A stretch of DNA of 5,109 bases, taken from NCBI GenBank assembly GCA_003022745.1, contig PXSU01000113.1, positions 11,670-16,778 on the forward strand, written 5' to 3'. The stretch's first letter is position 1. Every line of letters begins with the position of its first letter. A program made the translations under genes and the position numbers. Shown here in pieces: positions 1 through 5,109 of this stretch. The notes under the pieces were generated by a model, which worked only from the letters and a program-made list of their open reading frames with translations, was not told the origin of the DNA and did not search any database. Origin of the DNA: Halobacteriales archaeon SW_9_67_25. Its GTDB lineage: Archaea > Halobacteriota > Halobacteria > Halobacteriales > Haloarculaceae.

Positions 1-909
1 GACGTTCATCCCCACCTCGGGCACCAGCGTCGAGACGTCCCGTGCGACGAACTGCCGGACGACCTCGGCGACGCGCTCGACGGTCGGCTGGCGCTCGGCA
101 CGGTTGCGGATGTCGACCACGTGGTGGACCGCGCCCGGGCCCTCGCCGGCGTCCAGGCCGTACCGCACCGCGCGCCCGAGCAGGTCGATCCCCTCCTCGA
201 CTGCATCGGCCAGGCCGTCCCCGTGGGCCAGGCGCGTCGCGATCGCAGAGGAGAGCATACACCCGGAGCCGTGGGTCGCGTCGGTGTCGACGCGCGGGTG
301 GCTGATCGTCTCGACCGTCCCGCCGGTGACGAGCACGTCGACGACCTCCTCGCCGGGCACGTGTCCACCCTTGACCAGCGCGGCCCCCGCACCCATCTCG
401 ACGAGCCGTTCGCCGGCCTCGCGGGCCTGCTGTGGATCGGTCACCTCCCTTCCCGTCAGCACCTCCGCCTCGTCGGCGTTCGGCGTGACCAGCGTCGCCT
501 CTGCGAGGAGTCCCTCGTAGGCGGCCTCGGCCGCCGGTTCCAGCAGTCGGTCCCCGGACGCCGCCACCATCACGGGATCGACGACCACCGGCGCGTCGAT
601 CGCGGCGATCCGGTCGGTCACGAGGTCGACGACCCCGCCAGTCGCCAGCATGCCCGTCTTGACAGCGTCGACCTCGAAGTCCGAGAGCACTGCCTCGCAC
701 TGGGCGTCGACCTCGTCGACGGGTAGCACGTGTGTGCTCTCGACGCCCGTCGTGTTCTGGGCGGTGACGCTCGTGACGACGCTCGTTCCGAACCCGCCGC
801 CGGCCTCGATCGTCTTCAGGTCGGCCTGGATTCCGGCACCGCCACCCGAGTCGCTGCCCGCAATCGTGAGCACGACCGGCGGCGAAACCGGCGCCCTGTC
901 TCTGACCAT
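1..909 (-). CDS. thiDN: Bifunctional HMP/HMP-phosphate kinase (ThiD) with start of C-terminal ThiN thiamine-phosphate synthase domain; partial at left edge
   Basis: This cytoplasmic thiamine-pathway enzyme phosphorylates hydroxymethylpyrimidine to HMP-P and then HMP-PP. In archaeal ThiDN fusions the ThiN domain joins HMP-PP to the thiazole phosphate to give thiamine phosphate, replacing ThiE. Reading from the ATG at 909-907 gives 303 open codons to the window edge. The ThiD signature [17 protein letters not shown] spans residues 17-33, a kinase-core segment reads [13 protein letters not shown], and the ribokinase-fold anion-hole motif HGSGC (residues 213-217) carries the probable catalytic Cys217. 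The ThiD fold ends near residue 265. The last 20 or so residues ([20 protein letters not shown]) look like the start of a ThiN domain; most of that domain lies outside the window, so the fusion is inferred. A GGGGAG stretch lies about 4 bases before the ATG. The gene is divergent from mutS, with no evident functional link. The ThiD call is near certain; the ThiN part is likely. Confidence 0.93.
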   Translation of the reverse strand, partial: MVRDRAPVSPPVVLTIAGSDSGGGAGIQADLKTIEAGGGFGTSVVTSVTAQNTTGVESTHVLPVDEVDAQCEAVLSDFEVDAVKTGMLATGGVVDLVTDRIAAIDAPVVVDPVMVAASGDRLLEPAAEAAYEGLLAEATLVTPNADEAEVLTGREVTDPQQAREAGERLVEMGAGAALVKGGHVPGEEVVDVLVTGGTVETISHPRVDTDATHGSGCMLSSAIATRLAHGDGLADAVEEGIDLLGRAVRYGLDAGEGPGAVHHVVDIRNRAERQPTVERVAEVVRQFVARDVSTLVPEVGMNV

Positions 910-927
910 GTCTCCCCGTATATCCGG

Positions 928-939
928 GTAGTACAAAGA
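928..939 (-). promoter_or_regulatory. Weak TATA-like element for thiDN
   Basis: On the minus strand the sequence CTTTGTACTA lies about 22-30 bases before the thiDN ATG. That is the position expected for an archaeal TATA box of a leaderless or near-leaderless transcript. The match to a consensus such as TTTATATA is poor, so the call rests mainly on position. I saw no riboswitch-like structure in the 132-base divergent region. Confidence 0.3.
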
Positions 940-989
940 GGTGATGACAGCAGTCGGACGCCACCGTCGAGATACGCGAGTAGGGTGCC

Positions 990-1004
990 GGTCGCGGCGC
1001 GACC
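990..1004. repeat. Perfect inverted repeat, 7-bp arms with 1-bp centre, in the thiDN/mutS divergent region
   Basis: GGTCGCG, one G, then CGCGACC forms an exact palindrome with a single central base. It ends about 7 bases upstream of the mutS TATA-like element, next to where the TFB-recognition element would be. It could be a binding site for a dimeric regulator acting on mutS, thiDN or both. Its arms are pure GC-rich sequence in a GC-rich genome, so chance is a real alternative. Confidence 0.35.
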
Positions 1005-1011
1005 AGAGGAG

Positions 1012-1018
1012 TTATTCA
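1012..1018 (+). promoter_or_regulatory. TATA-like element for mutS (leaderless transcript)
   Basis: TTATTCA, inside GAGTTATTCACT, is the only AT-rich patch shortly upstream of mutS. Its centre lies about 27 bases before the ATG at 1042, the archaeal TATA-to-start-site distance, so transcription would begin at or very near the start codon. No Shine-Dalgarno sequence lies directly before the ATG (GCAGTCTCCCGGGC), which fits a leaderless message. This spacing supports 1042 as the mutS start. Confidence 0.5.
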
Positions 1019-1041
1019 CTCGCGGATGCAGTCTCCCGGGC

Positions 1042-3693
1042 ATGGACGCGACCCTGGGGCCGCCGGCGAAGATGGCCGAGCGGCGCGAGGAACTGACGCC
1101 GATGATGGCCCAGTACTTCGAGCTGTGCGAGCGGTACGACGACGCGCTCCTGTTGTTTCAGGTGGGTGATTTCTACGAGGCGTTCTGCGAGGCCGCAGAG
1201 CAGGTCGCCCGTCTCTGTGAAATCACGTTGACGAAACGCGAGGACTCGACCGGCCGCTACGCGATGGCCGGCATTCCGGTCGACAACGCGGAGTCCTACA
1301 TCGAGGGGCTGCTTGACGCGGGCTACCGCGTGGCCGTGGCCGACCAGGTACAGGACCCCGAAGCGGCCAGCGGCGTCGTCGACCGCGCGGTGACGCGCGT
1401 GGTCACGCCCGGCACGCTCACCGAAGACGAACTGCTCGACGGGGCGGACAACAACTACGTCGCCGCGCTCGCCGGTGACGGGCCCCACGGTCTCGCTGTG
1501 CTGGACGTTTCGACCGGTGACTTCTACGCGACGAGCGGCGACGCGGACACCGTGGCAGACGAACTGGGTCGGTTCGACCCGGAGGAAGGCATCGTCGGAC
1601 CCGACGCGCCCGGGAAGTTGCTCGCCGACAGCTGCGTCGTCAGCCCGTACGACCCCGCGGTTTTCGACCCCGGGTCCGCGCGCGAGAAACTGGCGGCGTA
1701 CTTCGGTTCGCCGGACGCGTTGCTCGGACCGGACGCCGAGATGAGAGCCTGTGGTGCGTTGCTCGAGTACGCCGAGTACACGCGCGGCGGTGAACAGTTA
1801 CTCGACGGCGACGATGGGGCGATCCATCTCGACTACATCAACCACCTCACCAGGTACGACCCCCGGGAGTACATGCTCCTGGACGCGGTCGCCCTGGAGA
1901 GCCTGGAACTGTTCGAGCGACGTGCCGTCCACGGCCGCGAGGGACTGACGCTCGTGGACGTGGTCGACGAGACGGCAAGCGCGCTCGGCCGGCGGCGGCT
2001 GACCGACTGGCTCCGCCGCCCGCTGCTCGACCGCGACCGCATCGAGGCCCGCCACGACGCGGTCGGCGAACTCAGGTCGCGCGTCGAGGCCCGGGAGACC
2101 CTCCACGAGGAACTCCGGGACGTCTACGACATCGAGCGGCTGATCTCGCGGATCGCCCGCGGCCGGGCCGACGCACGCGATCTCCGGTCTCTGCGGGACA
2201 CGCTCGACGTGGTCCCCCGTCTCAGGAATGCACTCGCGGACACGGAGTGTGACGCGTTGCGATCACTCCGGGAGCGCCTGGACCCGCTGGCAGAGGTTCG
2301 GACGCTCGTCGACGCGGCGATCCAGGAGAATCCTGCCAGGGAGATCACGGAGGGCGGTCTGATCAAGCCGAGCTACGACGAGGAGCTGGCACGCCTGCGC
2401 GAGACCGAACGCGAGGGGAAAGCCTGGATCGACGACCTCCAGACCCGCGAGCGCGAGCGCACGGGCATCGACTCGCTGTCAGTCGGGCACAACGCCGTCC
2501 ACGGCTACTACATCGAGGTGACCGACGCGAATCTCGACCGGGTACCCGACGAGTACGAACGCCGACAGACCCTGAAGAACGCCGAGCGGTACTACACACC
2601 CGCCCTGAAGGAACGCGAGGACGAGATACTCGGAGCCGAGAGCCGAGCCGACCAGCTCGAGTACGACCTGTTCTGCGACGTCCGCTCGTCGGTTGCTGCC
2701 GAATCCGAACGGATACAGGGGCTGGCCGACGCCCTGGCTGACCTCGACGCGCTCGTCTCGTTCGCGACGGTCGCCGCCGAGTACGGGTACTGCCGGCCCG
2801 AACTGGTCGACCCCTCTGGCGACGGAGACGCCGACGTGACGGGTATCCACGTCGGGGACGGCCGACATCCCGTCGTCGAGCGGACCGAGGAGTCGTTCGT
2901 CCCCAACGACACACACCTCGACGGCGAGCGAGTCGCCGTGATTACCGGACCCAACATGAGTGGCAAGTCGACGTACATGCGCCAGGTGGCACTGATCTCG
3001 ATCCTGTCACAGGCTGGAAGCTTCGTCCCGGCGAGCACCGCACGGCTGGCCGTCCTCGACAGAGTGTTCACCAGAGTCGGCGCCAGCGACGACATCGCTG
3101 GCGGTCGTTCGACGTTCATGATCGAGATGACGGAACTCGCGGACATCCTCGACGGGGCGACCGACCGCTCGCTCGTGTTGCTCGACGAGGTGGGTCGGGG
3201 CACGAGCACCGCCGACGGCCTCGCTATCGCGCAGGCGGTGACCGAATACCTCCACGACGAGACGGGGGCGTTCGTCCTCTTCGCGACCCACCACCACGAC
3301 CTGACGACCGTCGCCGCCGATCTCCAGGAGGCGTTCAACCTCCACTTCCAGACCCGCCACGAGGACGGCGAGATCGACTTCGAACACGCCGTCGAGCGCG
3401 GCTCGGCGGCCGCCTCCTACGGTGTCGACGTGGCCGCGACTGCTGGCATCCCCGAGGGCGTTGTGGACCGGGCACGGCAGTTGATTCCGGCCCGGGAGCC
3501 CGCTGGCGATGGCTCGGGCGACGCCTCGCGCCTCGACGGTGCCAGCCGCGCTGACGACGGGAGAGCCCGGGCCAACGGGGACGACGGGATATCGGCAGAG
3601 GTCCGCCAGCGCCTGCGTTCGGCCGACGTTGCGACGATGACGCCGCTGGAGGCACTCAACACGCTCGCCGAACTGCAACGGGAACTCCAGTAG
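1042..3693 (+). CDS. mutS: DNA mismatch repair protein MutS (MutS1 type)
   Basis: MutS is a dimeric cytoplasmic ATPase that binds mispairs and small loops and then becomes a sliding clamp that recruits MutL. The predicted protein has 883 residues; E. coli MutS has 853. All family landmarks are present in order. The mismatch-recognition domain starts at about residue 18 (ELTPMMAQY) and carries the Phe-x-Glu reader F44-Y45-E46 in VGDFYEAF. A connector domain follows from about 134, then the core/lever with [12 protein letters not shown]. The clamp contains [12 protein letters not shown] (482-493) and [14 protein letters not shown]. The ATPase domain has Walker [10 protein letters not shown] (636-644), Walker B LLDE with D715 and E716, GRGTST (718-723) and FATHHHDLT (747-755). 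A Gly/Asp/Arg/Ala-rich linker (about 818-850) leads to a conserved helix [13 protein letters not shown] (867-879). The start at 1042 fits the promoter spacing; ATG 1072 (Met11) is a weaker alternative, and the open frame further upstream lacks family similarity. No mutL lies downstream; the gene instead runs tail to tail into nucS. No active-site residue appears to be missing. Confidence 0.98.
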   Translation: MDATLGPPAKMAERREELTPMMAQYFELCERYDDALLLFQVGDFYEAFCEAAEQVARLCEITLTKREDSTGRYAMAGIPVDNAESYIEGLLDAGYRVAVADQVQDPEAASGVVDRAVTRVVTPGTLTEDELLDGADNNYVAALAGDGPHGLAVLDVSTGDFYATSGDADTVADELGRFDPEEGIVGPDAPGKLLADSCVVSPYDPAVFDPGSAREKLAAYFGSPDALLGPDAEMRACGALLEYAEYTRGGEQLLDGDDGAIHLDYINHLTRYDPREYMLLDAVALESLELFERRAVHGREGLTLVDVVDETASALGRRRLTDWLRRPLLDRDRIEARHDAVGELRSRVEARETLHEELRDVYDIERLISRIARGRADARDLRSLRDTLDVVPRLRNALADTECDALRSLRERLDPLAEVRTLVDAAIQENPAREITEGGLIKPSYDEELARLRETEREGKAWIDDLQTRERERTGIDSLSVGHNAVHGYYIEVTDANLDRVPDEYERRQTLKNAERYYTPALKEREDEILGAESRADQLEYDLFCDVRSSVAAESERIQGLADALADLDALVSFATVAAEYGYCRPELVDPSGDGDADVTGIHVGDGRHPVVERTEESFVPNDTHLDGERVAVITGPNMSGKSTYMRQVALISILSQAGSFVPASTARLAVLDRVFTRVGASDDIAGGRSTFMIEMTELADILDGATDRSLVLLDEVGRGTSTADGLAIAQAVTEYLHDETGAFVLFATHHHDLTTVAADLQEAFNLHFQTRHEDGEIDFEHAVERGSAAASYGVDVAATAGIPEGVVDRARQLIPAREPAGDGSGDASRLDGASRADDGRARANGDDGISAEVRQRLRSADVATMTPLEALNTLAELQRELQ

Positions 3694-3708
3694 CTCACCC
3701 GGTGGGCT
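3692..3708. repeat. Short imperfect hairpin at the mutS/nucS convergent junction
   Basis: AGCTCA and GGTGGGCT-type arms around CCCGG give a six-pair stem with one G-T wobble, starting inside the mutS stop codon and covering the nucS stop codon. It is not followed by a T-run on either strand, so it does not look like a standard archaeal terminator. It may simply reflect GC-rich sequence. Confidence 0.2.
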
Positions 3709-4420
3709 CCAGCGGGACGAACTCGAGGCCGCGTTCGGCGAGGAGCCGGCGGGCGCGGTCGGTCACCGATGGCGCGACGAGGACGCCACGGACCTCCCGG
3801 CCGGCGTGGAGGTCCCGTTCGAGGGCGTCGACGTAGCGCGTTAGCTGCCCGACCGCGTCGGGGCCGACGCGCCTGCGCTTCAGTTCTACGACCACCGCGG
3901 CGCCCTCGGCGTCCGCTCCGAAGATGTCCACCGCGCCCGCCGGCGTGTCCCGCTCCGTGGCCCGGGGTTCGAATCCCGGCTCGATCAGCGACGGCTCCGC
4001 GAGGATGCGTTGCCGCAGGTCGTCCTCCGTCCCCGTCAGCGCGAGGTCGTTCGTGTCGGTCCCGTCATATGCGACGGCGTGGTCGAGGCGCTCGAAGCGA
4101 ACGACCAGCAACTCCCGCGGAGTCGACCGCTCGCTCCGCAGGACGAGGGCGCCGTCCTCGGTCGCCACGTCGTGGGTACAGCCCGGGGGCTGCCAGTTGA
4201 CGGGCTGCTGACCCTCGTCAGTGTGAACGAGCGCAGTGCCGTCGGGCTTGAGGACGACGAGACGGTCGCCCGGTCCGAGCGTACTGGCTGCCCGTCCCTC
4301 GTAGTCGACGCGACACCGGCCGAACAGCGCCACCATGGCCTCCCGTTCGAGCCCGGAGGAGACGAACGTGCGTGCCTCCTCGGTCGTCGGGTCATCCCGG
4401 GTCCGCGGGCGGTCACTCAC
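3695..4420 (-). CDS. nucS: Mismatch-specific endonuclease NucS/EndoMS
   Basis: NucS/EndoMS is a homodimeric nuclease that recognises mismatches such as G-T, G-G and T-T and cuts both strands, giving a double-strand break with short 5' overhangs. It is unrelated to MutS/MutL. The predicted protein has 241 residues. The N-terminal DNA-binding half (about 14-115) contains FGRCRVDYEGRA (33-44) and NWQPPG (75-80), whose Trp76 matches the residue I recall as stacking on the flipped base. The C-terminal RecB-like nuclease half contains GAVDIFG (D165), VVVELKRRR (E179, K181) and QLTRYVD (Q192, Y196), the expected D-ExK-QxxxY active site. The start is GTG at 4420-4418; an in-frame TAG at 4447-4445 limits extension, and a TATA-like element 27 bases upstream fits a leaderless message. 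The protein ends at LEFVPLEPTG, without the extra basic tail and PCNA-binding motif I recall in thermococcal homologues. Its TGA lies one base from the mutS TAG. The DUF6735-like gene lies upstream on the same strand. Confidence 0.95.
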   Translation of the reverse strand: MSDRPRTRDDPTTEEARTFVSSGLEREAMVALFGRCRVDYEGRAASTLGPGDRLVVLKPDGTALVHTDEGQQPVNWQPPGCTHDVATEDGALVLRSERSTPRELLVVRFERLDHAVAYDGTDTNDLALTGTEDDLRQRILAEPSLIEPGFEPRATERDTPAGAVDIFGADAEGAAVVVELKRRRVGPDAVGQLTRYVDALERDLHAGREVRGVLVAPSVTDRARRLLAERGLEFVPLEPTG

Positions 4421-4442
4421 GCGACGCGGTAGTCTGCCGTGA

Positions 4443-4450
4443 CACTAAAG
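4443..4450 (-). promoter_or_regulatory. TATA-like element for nucS (leaderless transcript)
   Basis: The minus strand reads CTTTAGTG here, centred about 27 bases before the GTG start at 4420. This is the expected spacing for an archaeal promoter with transcription starting at the start codon. The ten bases before the GTG (ACCGCGTCGC) contain no Shine-Dalgarno sequence, which supports a leaderless message. Confidence 0.45.
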
Positions 4451-4454
4451 GGCC

Positions 4455-4474
4455 ACTGTTGGGGACTGTCGGGG
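4455..4474. repeat. Tandem 10-base direct repeat upstream of the nucS TATA element
   Basis: Two adjacent copies, ACTGTTGGGG (4455-4464) and ACTGTCGGGG (4465-4474), differ at one base. On the nucS strand they read CCCCRACAGT twice. Their period of ten bases is about one helical turn, and they lie directly upstream of the predicted TATA/BRE, where archaeal activators usually bind. A second short direct repeat, GGTCAGGTCA, follows at 4481-4490 and overlaps the stop codon of the upstream gene. The regulatory role is inference. Confidence 0.4.
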
Positions 4475-4487
4475 CAAAGTGGTCAGG

Positions 4488-5018
4488 TCACAGGTCCGGT
4501 GGCTGCCCTTCCCTATATAAAATGTCGCTCGCACCGCTACCCCGCCAGACGACGTACAGTTCCCGACCCCGTAACTGGCGGACGCCCCCGAGAAGAGCCA
4601 GGGGGGCTGCCGCCGCAGACAGGTCGCCGGATTCGAGAGCGTCCGCCAGCCAGCCCTTGAACTCGCGGAAGGCGCCCCGGAGTTTCCTGGCGTCCTGGAG
4701 AGAGTCGATTTCGACTGCCGCTCCCGCCGTATCGCACCGCTCGCCTCCACTGACTGGCAGTCCGAACCACAGCGCGAGGAACGCTCCGTGTCGCCCCGTC
4801 TCCCGGTAGAGCAGTTCCGTCCCGAGGTAGTCGAGGGTGGCCACTGCCCGGGTGAACGTATCCACGGATCGCTCGCGCGCCCAGGTGACCGGCAGCTCGG
4901 ACGGGGTAACGCCGGCACAGACGGCCGACAGCGCACGGTCGGTCCCGCCCCACCGAGAGCAATACACGGTCCATCCTCCGCCCGCCTGTCGCTGGACCAG
5001 AACTGCGCGTTCACCCAT
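4488..5018 (-). CDS. Haloarchaeal protein of unknown function, DUF6735-like
   Basis: I do not know the function. The predicted protein has 176 residues from the ATG at 5018-5016. Its opening (MGERAVLVQRQAGGGWTVYC, then SRWGG) resembles the 'MGxRALVAYxRPDGxYxLxxSxWG' opening I recall for haloarchaeal DUF6735 proteins, and the middle segment TLDYLGTELLYRE and late segment LRGRELYVVW fit the same recollection. That assignment is from memory and untested. There is no signal peptide or clear membrane helix; the AAAAPLALLGGV stretch (about residues 136-147) is hydrophobic but short. No nuclease or ATPase motif is visible. Two in-frame GTG codons lie just upstream (5027 and 5021), and a start at 5027 would add MGV. 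The ATG is preferred because it places MGER at the N terminus. The last codons before the C terminus are unusually AT-rich (see 4514-4523). The gene ends 67 bases before nucS on the same strand, so co-transcription is possible. Confidence 0.8.
   Translation of the reverse strand: MGERAVLVQRQAGGGWTVYCSRWGGTDRALSAVCAGVTPSELPVTWARERSVDTFTRAVATLDYLGTELLYRETGRHGAFLALWFGLPVSGGERCDTAGAAVEIDSLQDARKLRGAFREFKGWLADALESGDLSAAAAPLALLGGVRQLRGRELYVVWRGSGASDILYREGQPPDL
4514..4523 (-). promoter_or_regulatory. TATA-box-like sequence inside the 3' end of the DUF6735-like gene, possible distal nucS promoter
   Basis: The minus strand reads ATTTTATATA, close to an ideal archaeal TATA box. A start about 26 bases further on would fall near the DUF6735-like stop codon and give nucS a 5' leader of roughly 70 bases. 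The box is encoded by I-L-Y as ATT TTA TAT, followed by AGG for Arg, a run of codons rare in such GC-rich genomes. The plus strand here (TATATAAAAT) also reads as a TATA box, but no convincing plus-strand gene follows. Confidence 0.35.
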
Positions 5019-5072
5019 CACGCCCACCGGCGGCGAGCCGTCCCATCGCGGGTACCTGGTCCCTTCCTCCGG

Positions 5073-5080
5073 TAAAAATT
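5073..5080 (-). promoter_or_regulatory. AT-rich element upstream of the DUF6735-like gene: TATA-like box or terminator T-run
   Basis: The minus strand reads AATTTTTA here, the only AT-rich patch in the 91 bases upstream of the DUF6735-like gene. As a TATA-like box it would start transcription near 5050, giving a leader of about 30 bases. A GGAGG sequence follows closely at about 5065-5069. The T-run could equally be a transcription terminator for a gene entering from the right, because a TGA lies immediately before it (5083-5081) after a short open stretch. The window is too short to decide. Confidence 0.3.
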
Positions 5081-5109
5081 TCAGCGGGCGCTATCGACGA
5101 GTCCGCCGG

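Noticed and set aside
730..1041. Open reading frame extending mutS upstream by 104 codons
   Set aside because: This part lies antisense to the strongly supported thiDN gene and across the divergent control region, has no MutS similarity, and the family N terminus (ELTPMMAQY) begins just after the ATG at 1042.
2363..2914. Long open frames on the minus strand opposite mutS (for example 2363-2914, 2592-3338 and 3007-3678)
   Set aside because: They overlap a complete mutS with all family motifs, have Arg/Ser-rich or otherwise non-haloarchaeal composition, and are the usual antisense shadows of GC-rich coding sequence.
3962..3979. CCGGGGTTCGAATCCCGG looks exactly like a tRNA T-arm with its TTCGAAT loop
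   Set aside because: No acceptor stem, D-arm or anticodon arm can be placed around it on either strand. It lies in the nucS reading frame, where it encodes the well-supported segment EPGFEPRA just before the active-site Asp.
4703..4716. AGTCGA-TT-TCGACT inverted repeat
   Set aside because: It lies well inside the coding sequence of the DUF6735-like gene (encoding part of VEIDSLQ), has short arms, and is not near any start or end of a gene; chance is enough to explain it.
4372..4809. Plus-strand ORF preceded by TATATAAAAT with an ATG at 4523
   Set aside because: The product is Arg/Ser/Pro-rich with no acidic bias, typical of a shadow frame opposite a GC-rich haloarchaeal gene; the minus-strand frames there have proper haloarchaeal composition and known motifs.
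5081..5109. Possible 3' end of another minus-strand gene (…GLVDSAR then TGA at 5083-5081, followed by a T-run)
   Set aside because: Only about nine codons are visible, too few to recognise a family or to separate from chance; noted as an alternative reading of the T-run at 5073-5080.

Overview
The window looks like a chromosomal segment of a haloarchaeon (class Halobacteria). The DNA is very GC-rich, the predicted proteins are rich in Asp and Glu, and TATA-like elements sit about 25-30 bases before start codons, as expected for leaderless archaeal transcripts. The gene families also fit: a ThiD-ThiN fusion, a MutS of the haloarchaeal type, a NucS/EndoMS nuclease, and a small protein resembling the haloarchaeal DUF6735 family. 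I cannot name the genus.

Layout from left to right. Bases 1-909 (minus strand) hold most of thiDN, a thiamine-biosynthesis fusion gene; the ThiD kinase part is complete and the C-terminal ThiN part runs off the left edge. A divergent control region of 132 bases (910-1041) follows, with weak promoter signals for both flanking genes and a perfect 7-bp inverted repeat just upstream of the mutS TATA element. Bases 1042-3693 (plus) are a complete mutS encoding 883 residues. Only one base after its stop codon, the convergent nucS gene ends (3695-4420, minus; 241 residues). A 67-base gap (4421-4487) holds a nucS promoter-like element and a tandem 10-base direct repeat. Bases 4488-5018 (minus) encode a small haloarchaeal protein of unknown function, and the last 91 bases are its upstream region.

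The notable theme is DNA mismatch repair. MutS (binding mismatches, normally working with MutL) and NucS/EndoMS (an unrelated nuclease that makes double-strand breaks at mismatches) lie tail to tail. No mutL is visible, although it is my recollection that mutL often neighbours mutS in haloarchaea. The two systems sit in opposite orientation with no obvious terminator between them, so transcript overlap is possible. The uncharacterised gene upstream of nucS, on the same strand, may share its transcript. Everything else looks like ordinary core genome: I saw no mobile element, CRISPR array, rRNA or tRNA gene.
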